34,600 bases of DNA from a virus (IMGVR_UViG_3300029448_005319:1-34600), one strand, 5' to 3'; positions 1 to 7,235 are shown, numbered from the stretch's first letter. Numbers and translations are program-made. Notes: a model not told the origin generated them from the letters alone.

Positions 1-2
1 AT

Positions 3-392
3 TCTGATGTGGAAGTAATTGACGGTCTCAAGCAGTCGATTGAATACGCAAAGGAACAAGGTAAGCAGATTGTTGTCAAAGGACATCCTGTCAATCCGAG
101 TTCAATGTCTGAACTCAAGAAAGAGACACTGAAGCACGAACACGCAACGTGGATTGAGAATGTACACCTACACGATTTGATGGAAGATTGTTCGGAAGTG
201 CATGTCATCAATTCAGGTACAGGGTACGAGGCAATTCTATTTGAGAAACCTATTCGTACATACGGTCGTTGCCTCTATGAAAATATTGTCAATAAAGAAG
301 TTGACACCGAACTCTATCGTAAGTTTATCAATGGATTCGTGGAATGGTGTTATGATACAAAAACAGGTCGGGGGTTTGACAAACTAAAATGA
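3..392 (+). CDS. Capsule-polysaccharide-type transferase (KpsC/KpsS-like), 5'-truncated
   Basis: The reading frame is open to the left window edge, so only the C-terminal part (about 129 residues) is visible; a GTG at 9 is internal, not a convincing start. The segment VHVINSGTGYEAILFEKPI followed by RTYGRCLYE matches the C-terminal donor-binding signature of capsule polysaccharide synthesis proteins (N-S-x-x-G-x-E-A-x-x-x-x-K-P, then a GR/YG motif). That family (KpsC/KpsS, PF05159) transfers Kdo onto lipid or glycan acceptors at the cytoplasmic side of the inner membrane. Its stop overlaps the next gene's ATG (ATGA), so it is probably the upstream member of a two-gene glycan unit. The function is inferred from family resemblance; the acceptor and sugar are unknown. 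Confidence 0.65.
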   Translation, partial: SDVEVIDGLKQSIEYAKEQGKQIVVKGHPVNPSSMSELKKETLKHEHATWIENVHLHDLMEDCSEVHVINSGTGYEAILFEKPIRTYGRCLYENIVNKEVDTELYRKFINGFVEWCYDTKTGRGFDKLK

Positions 393-1381
393 AAACACAA
401 CTGAAAGTGACAGGTGACGATACATTCAAAATCGGTACAGACGATGGATTGAATGATAATGGCACAGCACCCAACAGTAAGGGTGGTACAGAGAACATGT
501 ATCATGGATTGATGGATCGACTTGACCCCGAATTGCGGGATAAGTTTCACATCATCTGTTCACGAGTGCGTAAGATTGACCCAAATAAGAAAAACATTCT
601 GTGGTTACACGACACTTGGGATGACCCCGAAAGTCAACACCTCAAAGACCCTAAAAGTTTGGAACGGTTTGACCAATTGGTGTTTGTATCGCATCACCAA
701 CAGCAAACGTATAACATGGGATTAGGTGTGCCATATCAGAAGGGTGTTGTCATCACTAATGCAGTGACACCGATTGAAGAGCACGAGAAAGAATTTGATG
801 GTCCGATCAGACTCATCTATCACACCACACCACATCGAGGTTTAGAGATTCTAGTTCCTGTGATTGAGCAGATGATTGAACAGACAGACGTTGATATTCA
901 TCTAGATGTATTTTCATCATTCTCCATTTATGGGTGGAACCAAAGAGACAAACCATATGAGGCACTGTTTGAAAAAATTAAAGCGCATCCGAACATGACC
1001 TATCACGGGTTTCAACCAAACGAGGTGGTTCGGGAGGCACTCACGAGGGCACACATTTTTGCATATCCTAGCATTTGGCCAGAGACATCATGTATTGCCG
1101 CTTTAGAAGCAATGAGTGCGGGGTGTGCGGTAGTGTGCCCGAACATGGGTGCATTACCAGAGACGGTCAATAAGTTTGGTTTAATATATCCGTGGACAGA
1201 ACAGAATCGGATTCATGCGAACGTGTTTGCAAACACATTGTACGGCACAATCAAAGAAATTCAAAACATGCAAGAACGCATGAGGATTCAGAAGATATTT
1301 GTAGACAACTTCTACAATTGGGAGTTGACACTCGCCCAATGGGAAGGACTGCTGAAGGGAGTCCTCGATGGCAAAATATGA
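389..1381 (+). CDS. GT4-like (GT-B fold) glycosyltransferase
   Basis: 330 aa. The N terminus has a substrate-domain pattern (PNSKGGTENMYHGL), and the C-terminal half has GT4 features: IRLIYHTTPHRGLEIL resembles the usual F-x-G-R-x-x-x-x-KG-x-x-x-L, and AYPSIWPETSCIAALEAMSAGCAVV contains the E-x7-E motif (here ETSCIAALEA) that contacts the nucleotide-sugar donor. It probably transfers an activated hexose in the cytoplasm. ATGA overlap with the capsule-type transferase upstream suggests both act on one glycan, perhaps host surface polysaccharide or a virion or DNA decoration. Enzymes like this are common in marine T4-like phages. The specificity cannot be read from the sequence. Confidence 0.85.
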   Translation: MKTQLKVTGDDTFKIGTDDGLNDNGTAPNSKGGTENMYHGLMDRLDPELRDKFHIICSRVRKIDPNKKNILWLHDTWDDPESQHLKDPKSLERFDQLVFVSHHQQQTYNMGLGVPYQKGVVITNAVTPIEEHEKEFDGPIRLIYHTTPHRGLEILVPVIEQMIEQTDVDIHLDVFSSFSIYGWNQRDKPYEALFEKIKAHPNMTYHGFQPNEVVREALTRAHIFAYPSIWPETSCIAALEAMSAGCAVVCPNMGALPETVNKFGLIYPWTEQNRIHANVFANTLYGTIKEIQNMQERMRIQKIFVDNFYNWELTLAQWEGLLKGVLDGKI

Positions 1382-1544
1382 ACTATTTGAGTCTTTATGG
1401 TTGGTCAGTGGCAGAGAGGCATCTGAAGAGGAACAAGAGAAACTTGACATGATGGTTAATATGGGTTATAATGTAAACTCAGATTTAGATCATGACTTGT
1501 TTGAAATGGAGATGCGTAATGACAAAGAAACGCAAACTGACTGA
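1368..1544 (+). CDS. Small acidic hypothetical protein
   Basis: 58 aa, starting with ATG inside the last 14 bases of the glycosyltransferase gene and ending inside the next gene. The protein is rich in Glu and Asp (EEEQEKLDMMVN region, then DHDLFEMEME-like stretch) and has no recognisable domain. The ATG follows GGGAGTC (good Shine-Dalgarno, about 6 nt upstream). Overlap with both neighbours fits the packing seen across this window. I do not recognise the family. Confidence 0.6.
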   Translation: MAKYELFESLWLVSGREASEEEQEKLDMMVNMGYNVNSDLDHDLFEMEMRNDKETQTD

Positions 1545-1887
1545 AGAGCAACGTGACGAGTTGCGTGAACGTCTTGCAAAAGCAAGAGCAGCAAAAGGTG
1601 AACCTGAATACAAGACTATTCACTCAACTGTGTTACAACTCGATGAGGATCATCCACTGTCAATGCAGAACTGCAAACAGTACATCAAGACGCAGAAGTC
1701 ACTGATGACCAAATACAAATCAGAGATGCGTAATGATATCAAGGGTGCGAAGGCAAAATATCATCAGTGTGAGGGATATATTCGTAACATTCAGTCCTAC
1801 CTCAAGACAGGAACATGGGTTGATATGTTTTACGGTGAGTTCCAAGAACATCAAATGGGATGGAAGACTGTCAGAGTAGCAGGGTAG
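1519..1887 (+). CDS. Conserved hypothetical, basic N terminus
   Basis: 122 aa from the ATG at 1519 (MTKKRKLTEEQRDELRERL); a longer frame begins upstream but the ATG gives the more natural phage start. Residues 1-35 are a highly charged predicted helix; the middle is Lys-rich (TQKSLMTKYKSEMRNDIKGAKAK) and the C terminus is aromatic (TGTWVDMFYGEFQEHQMGWKTV). I know similar small proteins from T4-like marine phages but not their role. It ends two bases before the RNase H start, so it is very likely co-transcribed with it. A role tied to replication is possible from context only. Confidence 0.7.
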   Translation: MTKKRKLTEEQRDELRERLAKARAAKGEPEYKTIHSTVLQLDEDHPLSMQNCKQYIKTQKSLMTKYKSEMRNDIKGAKAKYHQCEGYIRNIQSYLKTGTWVDMFYGEFQEHQMGWKTVRVAG

Positions 1888-1889
1888 TT

Positions 1890-2756
1890 ATGATATTAGT
1901 TGATTTAAGTCAGGTGATTATTTCATCCCTGATGCAACAAGTGGGTTCCAAGAAGTACGGTATGGACGTTACTGAAGATTTGATGCGTCATATCGTACTC
2001 AACACGATACGTTCTTATCGGAATCGTTTCAATGGCAAGTATGGCGAGGTAGTGATTTGCTGTGACGCATCACACTACTGGCGTAAGGATGTGTTTCCAT
2101 ACTACAAAGCATCTCGCAAGAAGTTGCGTGAGCAGAGTGGTATTGATTGGACAATTATATTTGACACACTTCATGCAGTTCGTGATGAACTGGAAGAGAA
2201 CTTCCCATACAAAGTGATTCGTGTTGATGGTGCAGAAGCAGATGACATCATCGCATCGTTGTGTCATGTAAACGGTACGTTTCTAGCACGAGACGGTGAC
2301 GAAAAGATTTTGATTTTATCGTCGGACAAAGACTTTATGCAGTTGCAGAAGTATGTCAATGTCGATCAGTGGTCACCATCACAAGATAAGTTTCTCCGCA
2401 CAGACAACCCCGAAAAGTTCAAACGTGAGCATATTCTAATGGGCGATAGGAGTGATGGCATTCCGAACTTTATGTCGGACGATGACTGCTTTGTTTCAGA
2501 TAAGAGACAGAAACCAATACGAGCAACAAAGATTGAAGAGTGGCAAGCACTTGATCCCGAATCATTTTGTGATGAAAAGATGTTAAGAGGATATCGACGC
2601 AATGAGCAATTGGTTGACTTGGATATGGTTCCGAATCAAATATCGGAGCAAGTGCTAAATCAATATAAAACAAAAGGAAATGGTCGTGAAAAACTCATGA
2701 ACTATTTTATTAAACATCGACTACAAAATCTTATGGAACACATCGGAGAATTTTGA
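1890..2756 (+). CDS. rnh: RNase H / 5'-3' exonuclease, T4 Rnh-like (FEN superfamily)
   Basis: 288 aa. T4 RNase H is a flap-endonuclease-family 5'-3' nuclease that removes RNA primers during lagging-strand synthesis. Matching features in order: N-terminal ILVDLSQV (metal Asp), VVICCDASHYWRKDVFPYYKASRKK (FEN signature with the K/R arch region), VDGAEADDIIASL (Glu/Asp metal cluster), ILSSDKDFMQL (second acidic cluster) and LMGDRSDGIPNF (the final Asp). Length is close to T4 Rnh (305 aa). Start chosen at ATG 1890 because it begins directly with the conserved first strand. One-base overlap (TGATG) with the downstream DUF6433-like gene. In T4 the gene lies upstream of 59, 33 and 32; here 33 and 32 are about 26 kb away, so the cluster has been split. 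Confidence 0.92.
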   Translation: MILVDLSQVIISSLMQQVGSKKYGMDVTEDLMRHIVLNTIRSYRNRFNGKYGEVVICCDASHYWRKDVFPYYKASRKKLREQSGIDWTIIFDTLHAVRDELEENFPYKVIRVDGAEADDIIASLCHVNGTFLARDGDEKILILSSDKDFMQLQKYVNVDQWSPSQDKFLRTDNPEKFKREHILMGDRSDGIPNFMSDDDCFVSDKRQKPIRATKIEEWQALDPESFCDEKMLRGYRRNEQLVDLDMVPNQISEQVLNQYKTKGNGREKLMNYFIKHRLQNLMEHIGEF

Positions 2757-3199
2757 TGGCAAATATAATAGGTCTTGCTGAAATTTTAGATAAGGCAGGG
2801 AAAAAGAGAACCAAACCAGAAAAGGTACAAGTTCTAAAAGATAATTCAAGTCCTGCACTCAAAGACTTGCTGACATTTATATGTGATCCTCGCATCACTT
2901 GGTTGATTCCTAGCACACGCCCACCATTTAAAAAGATGGAAAAGAGTTCTGAATTACAGCATGTGTTGATACAAGACATCAACAAAAAGAAGATGTTGTA
3001 CTTCTGTGCAGGTAACAATGTGCCGTTTAACGAGGGAATTAAGCAAGTCAAGAGAGAGCAACTGTTTTTGCAGATGTTAGAGTCAGTTGACCCAGATGAT
3101 TCAGAGTTGCTGTTACTAGCAGTCAACAAGCAATTACCAAAAGGCATCTCAATGCCTGTCATTAAAGAGTATATTCCACAAAGAGCAAACGATTGGTGA
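2756..3199 (+). CDS. DUF6433-like conserved T4-like phage protein
   Basis: 147 aa from ATG 2756, overlapping the RNase H stop by one base. The architecture matches a family found in T4-like marine phages: an early helix (LAEILDKAGKKRTKPEKVQVLKDNSSPALKDLL), then a CDPRITWLIPSTRPPFK segment (Asp-Pro then W-x-(L/I)-P), a central segment (KKMLYFCAGNNV) and a C-terminal helix pair (REQLFLQMLESVDPDDSELLLLAVNKQLPKGIS). No catalytic motif is visible. The position right after RNase H is compatible with a DNA-replication or repair role, but no function is established that I know of. Confidence 0.75.
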   Translation: MANIIGLAEILDKAGKKRTKPEKVQVLKDNSSPALKDLLTFICDPRITWLIPSTRPPFKKMEKSSELQHVLIQDINKKKMLYFCAGNNVPFNEGIKQVKREQLFLQMLESVDPDDSELLLLAVNKQLPKGISMPVIKEYIPQRANDW

Positions 3200-3789
3200 A
3201 AGCATACATTATTGGCAACGGTACATCACGCAAAGGTTTCGATCTTGAGTCATTGCGGAATAAAGGAACCATATTCGGATGCAATGCGTTATACAGAGAT
3301 TTCACGCCCGATTACTTGGTTGCTATAGATGATAAGATTATCGGAGAAATCAACTACGCAATAGACAAAGGGGAATGTAAAGTCCCAAGATTGAGGTTCA
3401 TCGTGCCAGGGTGGAATGAATGTTTTGAGGAAACAACAGGTCGTCGATCTAATGCGGGCATGAATGCTATGAAGGAAGCAATCAAAATGGGACACAAGGA
3501 ATTGTACTGTCTTGGTTTTGATTTTCTAATAGATAATGATGTGAGTGTGGCAAATGTATATGATGGGACTGATTGTTACGGACCCGAAACCCGTGCTAAT
3601 CGTGCAGATAATATGAATAGAGTTGCCTATATGGAGTACATTGCACTAAATAATCGTGAAGTGACGTTTACTTTTTTATTTCCTCGCACAGATGATCCTT
3701 TGCAATTATTGACTTTATCGTGCGACAATGTACAAGGTATGTTTTATGATGCATTTGAGGAGAGAATTATAAATGGTAGTCCCACCTGA
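3196..3789 (+). CDS. DUF115 / GT-like Rossmann-type protein
   Basis: 197 aa from GTG 3196, whose GTGA overlaps the previous stop. KAYIIGNGTSRKGFDLESL and GTIFGCNALYRDFTPDYLVAID form a nucleotide-binding-like beginning (G-N-G-x-S, then G-C-N and a D at a strand end). RRSNAGMNAMKEAIKMGHKELYCLGFDF matches the S-G/A-x3-A-x3-A-x3-G-x4-I/L-Y-x-x-G-x-D-F motif of DUF115 (MptE-like) proteins and of GT42-like sialyltransferases. It may therefore bind an activated sugar or pterin nucleotide. Phage homologues occur in T4-like marine viruses without an assigned role. The glycosyltransferase genes 2 kb upstream make a sugar-related role slightly more likely. Confidence 0.6.
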   Translation: MKAYIIGNGTSRKGFDLESLRNKGTIFGCNALYRDFTPDYLVAIDDKIIGEINYAIDKGECKVPRLRFIVPGWNECFEETTGRRSNAGMNAMKEAIKMGHKELYCLGFDFLIDNDVSVANVYDGTDCYGPETRANRADNMNRVAYMEYIALNNREVTFTFLFPRTDDPLQLLTLSCDNVQGMFYDAFEERIINGSPT

Positions 3790-3979
3790 GTTTTTATTCT
3801 TTGGAGCAATAGCACTGTGCACTTACTTTTCCTTTCGATCTGGTCAAAATACTGGCAGAGAACAAGCAGTTGATTCAGTATTTACGATCATTGAATCTAT
3901 GAATGATTATGTAAGAGTTGAACGCACAAACAATGGGGATATTAAACTAGTTAAATTGAGCGAAGACGCAAGTGTTTAG
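3773..3979 (+). CDS. Small single-TM membrane protein
   Basis: 68 aa. Residues 6-20 (EFLFFGAIALCTYFSF) form one hydrophobic segment, followed by a polar tail (TGREQAVDSVFTIIESMNDYVRVERTNNGDIKLV) predicted to face the cytoplasm. The ATG follows a strong GAGGAGAG ribosome site and overlaps the previous gene by 17 bases. Similar small membrane proteins occur in marine T4-like phages. Function unknown. Confidence 0.65.
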   Translation: MVVPPEFLFFGAIALCTYFSFRSGQNTGREQAVDSVFTIIESMNDYVRVERTNNGDIKLVKLSEDASV

Positions 3980-4018
3980 GGCAACCGCCCATTCTCAAAA
4001 AACAACAGAGGAGTTCTT

Positions 4019-4114
4019 ATGTCCGAACGGGATTTCTATAATCTCAGAGAAATGATTCGCAAGTTGAGTCGTAAGGTCGAAAAACTAGAGAAACAACTTG
4101 AGGGAAAGGCATAG
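4019..4114 (+). CDS. 31-aa charged coiled-coil microprotein
   Basis: MSERDFYNLREMIRKLSRKV, then a Lys/Glu heptad-like tail ending EGKA. The start has an excellent AGAGGAG ribosome site 7 nt upstream. The hydrophobic spacing (Leu, Met/Ile, Leu, Val, Leu, Leu) fits an amphipathic helix able to dimerise. It is the last gene before a strong terminator. Function unknown. Confidence 0.55.
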   Translation: MSERDFYNLREMIRKLSRKVEKLEKQLEGKA

Positions 4115-4120
4115 GAGGGA

Positions 4121-4146
4121 TGGGGTCGAAAGACCCCATTTTTTTT
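4121..4146 (+). terminator. Rho-independent terminator
   Basis: Perfect 7-bp stem TGGGGTC/GACCCCA (4121-4127 with 4132-4138) around a GAAA tetraloop, followed by eight T. It ends the 1-4114 transcription unit just before the promoter at 4168. Confidence 0.95.
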
Positions 4147-4167
4147 CAAATATTTTTCAAAAAAGTG

Positions 4168-4196
4168 TTGACATGGGTTTCTGATTATGAGATACT
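4168..4196 (+). promoter_or_regulatory. Sigma70-like promoter P1 (repeated module)
   Basis: TTGACA (4168-4173), 17-nt spacer, GATACT (4191-4196). It directly follows a terminator and heads the small-gene cluster at 4226. The same GTTGACAT ... GAGATACT pattern recurs at 15098 and 23490 with nearly identical distance to the start codon, marking one promoter class, probably early. Confidence 0.85.
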
Positions 4197-4225
4197 ACAC
4201 CTGTAGTTGAGAGAGGAGTTACATT

Positions 4226-4444
4226 ATGTACGTTGAAACTTGGGTTGATTCTTGCGACATTACTAAGGTCAAGTACCCTTCTGTTGTGAAGGGTGCTGCC
4301 GCTGTAGCACAAGGTGCTACTGGTCGCTATTGTGAGGTAATCTGGATTGGACCAGAATACATCGCAGAGCGTGGACTTACAGTCCACACTCGTGAGGAGG
4401 CATATGCCATTGTCAAGAAGGAGGGTGGTTATGCCGACTTCTAA
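4226..4444 (+). CDS. Hypothetical protein, first gene behind promoter P1
   Basis: 72 aa. MYVETWVDSCDITKVKYPSV begins a compact mixed alpha/beta protein; ALT-like region TVHTREEAYAIVKKEGG ends it with a helix. No known motif. A GAGAGGAG ribosome site lies about 8 nt upstream. As the promoter-proximal gene it is likely strongly and early expressed, which in phages often marks host-takeover factors; this is inference only. Confidence 0.7.
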   Translation: MYVETWVDSCDITKVKYPSVVKGAAAVAQGATGRYCEVIWIGPEYIAERGLTVHTREEAYAIVKKEGGYADF

Positions 4445-4625
4445 TTTGCTTGCCGTGTTGAAAGACACGGTTGAGTTCTTGCAAGCATCTGAGGTCGCAC
4501 AGACCTCAGTTGGTATCCAAGCGTATATCCAAGGCAATTTACTTCAAAAGCAGATTGATGCCTTGGGGGAGGACGCATACATAGATGAATTGTCTTGGGT
4601 TGAATGGGAGCGAAGTAATGCCTAA
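4431..4625 (+). CDS. Small hypothetical protein
   Basis: 64 aa from ATG 4431 (MPTSNLLAVLKDTVEFLQAS), preceded by GGAGGGTGGTT and overlapping the previous gene by 14 bases. Mostly helical, acidic C terminus (ALGEDAYIDELSWVEWERSN). No recognised family. Confidence 0.6.
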   Translation: MPTSNLLAVLKDTVEFLQASEVAQTSVGIQAYIQGNLLQKQIDALGEDAYIDELSWVEWERSNA

Positions 4626-5109
4626 GTATGTAATGGTTGATACCGTATCTCAGTACAGAATGCGGTATGTCGTAGAAGTACCAGATGATGTTGAAAAACC
4701 AATTTGGGTATGCTCCAAAGGAATGCCTTGTGCGGGCAAGTATCCGTGTACACCCGAAGCATACGCATCTGATACTGTCGTATGTGAAGAAACTCGTGAG
4801 TTTTCACAAGAGCATCTTGGAGAGACAATCGTCTCAACCCGTGAAGTATCCCTAGAAGAAGCAATCGCACAGTATCGTAAAGACGAACCTACTCTTGGCG
4901 AAGCATGGGATGATGAGACAATCATCAAGAATAACATCACTGAGATTGGGTTTGGGTACAATCGCAAAGAATACGAAGAACAAGAAGAAGATCAATGGAA
5001 GAACCAAGAATGGTATAAAGAGAACAACGAACGTATAGACATCATCGGGCAAAATGGCAATGATGGACTGCATTATGACTCAGACGGTGGGTTGGATAGT
5101 TTTAAATGA
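4618..5109 (+). CDS. Acidic hypothetical protein
   Basis: 163 aa from ATG 4618, overlapping the previous stop region. The N-terminal part (MPKYVMVDTVSQYRMRYVVE) looks like beta strands with a short Cys pair (CSKGMPCAGKYPCT). The C-terminal third is very acidic and Glu/Asn/Gln-rich (EYEEQEEDQWKNQEW). The N-terminal pattern resembles small phage proteins that begin with a Y-x-V-D-T-V-S-x-F/Y-R-x-R-Y segment in marine phages, with no assigned function. Confidence 0.65.
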   Translation: MPKYVMVDTVSQYRMRYVVEVPDDVEKPIWVCSKGMPCAGKYPCTPEAYASDTVVCEETREFSQEHLGETIVSTREVSLEEAIAQYRKDEPTLGEAWDDETIIKNNITEIGFGYNRKEYEEQEEDQWKNQEWYKENNERIDIIGQNGNDGLHYDSDGGLDSFK

Positions 5110-5243
5110 GTTATATAAAAAACAAACTTGCTCAACTTTGGTTGAAATTGTTGAAAGCATCCGTCAAGGGTAAGACCAAGAAAGCATCAAAGTTAGAGAA
5201 GAAAATTATTGAATTAGAATTGGAAATAAGGAAATCACAATGA
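5106..5243 (+). CDS. 45-aa basic microprotein
   Basis: MSYIKNKLAQLWLKLLKASV then a Lys-rich stretch and a heptad-like end (KKIIELELEIRKSQ). ATGA overlaps on both sides couple it to its neighbours. It is amphipathic and basic; it could bind nucleic acid or a membrane surface. Function unknown. Confidence 0.55.
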   Translation: MSYIKNKLAQLWLKLLKASVKGKTKKASKLEKKIIELELEIRKSQ

Positions 5244-5539
5244 TGGGTTGGATAAACTTAGGTAAGTTTGCCTATGGTCTATTAGACAGCACAAAGAATG
5301 CCTTGAAGCATTCGCCTGTAGAGTATCGTTTCTTGCTAACGAGTTTATTGGCAAGTATGTGGTGTATTGCATTTGGCATTTACACCGCAGAACTACTCTT
5401 TATTGGTTACAGTATTATTGGGCATCAGATTTTGATTGCATGTGTGTTTATCACATGGGGAGTGTTTCATAATGTAAAAAAGCCAACACCCCCATCGCCA
5501 CCGAACAAGGTGCGTTGGGATTTAAGTCGAGAAGGGTAA
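5240..5539 (+). CDS. Two-TM membrane protein
   Basis: 99 aa. Two hydrophobic segments are visible: about residues 31-52 (FLLTSLLASMWCIAFGIYTAEL) and 56-77 (YSIIGHQILIACVFITWGVF), then a proline-rich tail (KKPTPPSPPNKVRWDLS). The ATG overlaps the stop of the preceding gene (ATGATGG; the second ATG at 5243 is equally possible). It heads a block of membrane-associated genes that ends with cytochrome c. Confidence 0.65.
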   Translation: MMGWINLGKFAYGLLDSTKNALKHSPVEYRFLLTSLLASMWCIAFGIYTAELLFIGYSIIGHQILIACVFITWGVFHNVKKPTPPSPPNKVRWDLSREG

Positions 5540-5563
5540 GTCACTGGGATCTAGATTATTGAT

Positions 5564-5971
5564 ATGATAAACATTCCTAAAGTTCCTGCACCGATTGCTC
5601 AGTTTTTGTTGCGGATACCAATCAGTATATTGTTTCTGCAACAAGGCATCAGCAAACTACCTGTGACTGAAGCAACCGCAGAAGCATTCGGACTACCATA
5701 TATTGTGTGGTGGTTTGTAACATATGGAGAGATCGGAGCAGGTATTGGACTGATTGTGGGTGGCATACTTGGATTCAAAGACTACCTTGGTCTTGGTGAT
5801 TTGTTGACACGATTTTCTGGTATTACAATGACCTGTATTGTGACAGGTGTTATTTGGATTAGCGCACCCGCAAATTTAATGACTGTACTGTTATATGATT
5901 ATCTGCATGTAAGTTTATATTTTGTTGGGTTGTATTTTGCATTGCGTGGAAACGCAAAGTGGAGGTCTTGA
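5564..5971 (+). CDS. DoxX-like integral membrane protein
   Basis: 135 aa with four predicted TM segments. LLRIPISILFLQQGISKLP followed by AFGLPYIVWWFVTYGEIGAGIGLIVGG matches the DoxX pattern (R-x3-x-x-F-x-x-G-x-x-K-L, then G-x-P, then E-x-x-x-G-x-x-L-x-x-G). DoxX-type proteins are linked to quinol or thiosulfate oxidation and redox stress in bacteria, though many members are uncharacterised. The neighbours are a tiny TM peptide and a cytochrome c, all coupled by overlaps, so a role in membrane electron flow during infection is a reasonable hypothesis. There is no clear Shine-Dalgarno before ATG 5564. Confidence 0.75.
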   Translation: MINIPKVPAPIAQFLLRIPISILFLQQGISKLPVTEATAEAFGLPYIVWWFVTYGEIGAGIGLIVGGILGFKDYLGLGDLLTRFSGITMTCIVTGVIWISAPANLMTVLLYDYLHVSLYFVGLYFALRGNAKWRS

Positions 5972-6066
5972 TGAAGATCAATGAATGGTGGTTTAGTATT
6001 GCGTTGTGGATGCCTGTGCTTGCTATAGGCAGTCTATTTCTCGTTACAAGTATTGGGGGATACTAA
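5971..6066 (+). CDS. 31-aa single-TM peptide
   Basis: MKINEWWFSIALWMPVLAIG followed by SLFLVTSIGGY: a Trp-rich start and one TM helix. TGATG overlap with the DoxX-like gene (strong GGAGG ribosome site inside that gene) and TAATG overlap with cytochrome c. The size and position are reminiscent of the tiny accessory subunits of bacterial oxidases (CydX or CcoQ-like), but there is no sequence proof. Confidence 0.55.
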   Translation: MKINEWWFSIALWMPVLAIGSLFLVTSIGGY

Positions 6067-6467
6067 TGAAAGAAGTAGTGATAGGTTTTATTTTAATGTT
6101 TGGTGCTACAGGTGCTTCAATAGCATACTTGGGCGCAGGAGAAAATCGCAGTTTGGGATTCTCAAACATCTGCGGAGATAGAGGCACATTTTGTTTCCGC
6201 AAGGTAGTTGAGAAGAAAGAAGTTGCACCAGAAGTTGCTATGGGTGCTAAACACTATACACAGTGTGCCGCTTGTCATGGTGTTGATGGTAGTGGTGGTA
6301 TGGGTCCTCAGTTATCAGGTCAAACATCAGATATGATTGTTGATAAGTTGACAAAGTATAAAAATGGTGATACCATTGGATCAATGAGTAATATCATGTG
6401 GGGACAGGCATCTTGGATGACCGAAAAAGATATGCGTGATATTGGCAACTATGTAGAGACCCTGTGA
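6066..6467 (+). CDS. Membrane-anchored class I cytochrome c
   Basis: 133 aa. Residues 4-24 are a signal-anchor TM helix. The heme-binding motif is C67-A-A-C70-H71 (context HYTQCAACHGVDGSGGMGPQLSGQ). A Met at 111 (MWGQASWMTEKDMRDIGNYV) sits where the sixth heme ligand lies in small cytochromes c of the c4/c553 type, and the final helix ends in the usual D-I-x-x-Y. The domain would be in the periplasm and needs host Ccm maturation. It would carry electrons between a quinol-linked complex and an oxidase. A second Cys pair (C36, C43) near the anchor is unusual and may be a disulfide. ATG chosen because it overlaps the previous stop (TAATG). Confidence 0.88.
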   Translation: MKEVVIGFILMFGATGASIAYLGAGENRSLGFSNICGDRGTFCFRKVVEKKEVAPEVAMGAKHYTQCAACHGVDGSGGMGPQLSGQTSDMIVDKLTKYKNGDTIGSMSNIMWGQASWMTEKDMRDIGNYVETL

Positions 6468-6553
6468 TGGAAACTGAAGGTCTATTCATTTTTGGTATGT
6501 TTACTGTATTACTTCTCGCATTGATGATTGCAGATACTGGTGTGCAGAAGTAA
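6467..6553 (+). CDS. 28-aa single-TM peptide
   Basis: METEGLFIFGMFTVLLLALM then IADTGVQK. One TM helix. TGATG overlap with the cytochrome c stop ties it to that gene. It ends six bases before a tRNA gene. Function unknown. Confidence 0.5.
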   Translation: METEGLFIFGMFTVLLLALMIADTGVQK

Positions 6554-6558
6554 GATAA

Positions 6559-6635
6559 CTCCCTGTAGTTCAATTGGATAGAACAACCGCCTTCTAAGCG
6601 GTAGGTTTCAGGTTCAAGTCCTGACAGGGGGACCA
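6559..6635 (+). tRNA. tRNA-Arg (UCU)
   Basis: 77 nt with encoded CCA. Acceptor stem CTCCCTG/CAGGGGG (one G-U), anticodon stem ACCGC/GCGGT with loop CTTCTAA (anticodon TCT at 6593-6595), T arm TCAGG-TTCAAGT-CCTGA. It reads AGA, a codon type that phages of moderate A+T often supply for themselves. Confidence 0.95.
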
Positions 6636-6648
6636 TTTAGAGGCAACA

Positions 6649-6822
6649 ATGAAACAAGATATTGCTACTATCAAAGAGCGTGATAACGGAGAACTCTATC
6701 TTGAGTTTCCTGACGAACTGACGAAAGAAATGGGGTGGCACGAGGGTGATACCTTAGAGTGGAAAGATAATGGCGATGGTTCTTGGACAATACAAAAGGT
6801 GAGTAAACTTGCGCAGGATTAA
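6649..6822 (+). CDS. AbrB/MazE-like swapped-hairpin protein
   Basis: 57 aa. The segment YLEFPDELTKEMGWHEGDTLEW fits the AbrB/MazE/SpoVT DNA-binding half-barrel: strand, (L/F)-P-x-E/D-L, helix, G-W-x-x-G-D-x-L/I-x-W. Such proteins dimerise and bind DNA, as antitoxins or transcription regulators. It is a common small gene in T4-like marine phages. No toxin partner is adjacent. Start at ATG 6649, 13 nt after the tRNA CCA end, with AGAGGC as the ribosome site. Confidence 0.65.
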   Translation: MKQDIATIKERDNGELYLEFPDELTKEMGWHEGDTLEWKDNGDGSWTIQKVSKLAQD

Positions 6823-6827
6823 TACGC

Positions 6828-7235
6828 ATGATTGATTATAAATTCCGTGAAGATGAGTTGTTGCGTGACATAATGGAGTATGTTGACGCAACCTACGGTC
6901 AGCACTACGCAAAGAACCGTATACAAGCAACCGAAGTGATTATTGATGCAGGGCATGGCGAAGGTTTCACCATTGGCAACATCATCAAATACGCACAGCG
7001 ATATGGCAAGAAGGATGGATACAACCGAAAGGACTTGATGAAAGTCGTTCACTATGCTATAATTGCACTATATTTACATGATGAGGAACACTGTAATGAC
7101 GTTCAGAGTGACAGTAACAGCAAAGACCAGAACAGGCGAGACCGTGTGCGAGAGTTACACGGACTTGACAATAGATTCATGCATCCGACGAATGAAAAGG
7201 AAGTACAAAGGATGCTCTATCCTGACCACGACTAG
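6828..7235 (+). CDS. DUF3310-like protein
   Basis: 135 aa. The core IQATEVIIDAGHGEGFTIGNIIKYAQRYGKK followed by DGYNRKDLMKVVHYAIIAL matches DUF3310 (E-x-I/V-x-x-x-x-x-x-x-F-x-x-G-N-x-I-K-Y-x-x-R-x-x-x-K-D-G-x-x-D-L-x-K-x-x-x-Y), a family in phages sometimes called nucleotide-kinase-like, with no firm activity. The family normally ends soon after this helix; here about 45 more polar residues overlap the next gene in another frame, so the natural C terminus is uncertain. Confidence 0.75.
   Translation: MIDYKFREDELLRDIMEYVDATYGQHYAKNRIQATEVIIDAGHGEGFTIGNIIKYAQRYGKKDGYNRKDLMKVVHYAIIALYLHDEEHCNDVQSDSNSKDQNRRDRVRELHGLDNRFMHPTNEKEVQRMLYPDHD

Noticed and set aside
2731-3162. 143-codon minus-strand frame
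   Set aside because: Antisense to the well-supported DUF6433-like gene; no motif and no ribosome site.
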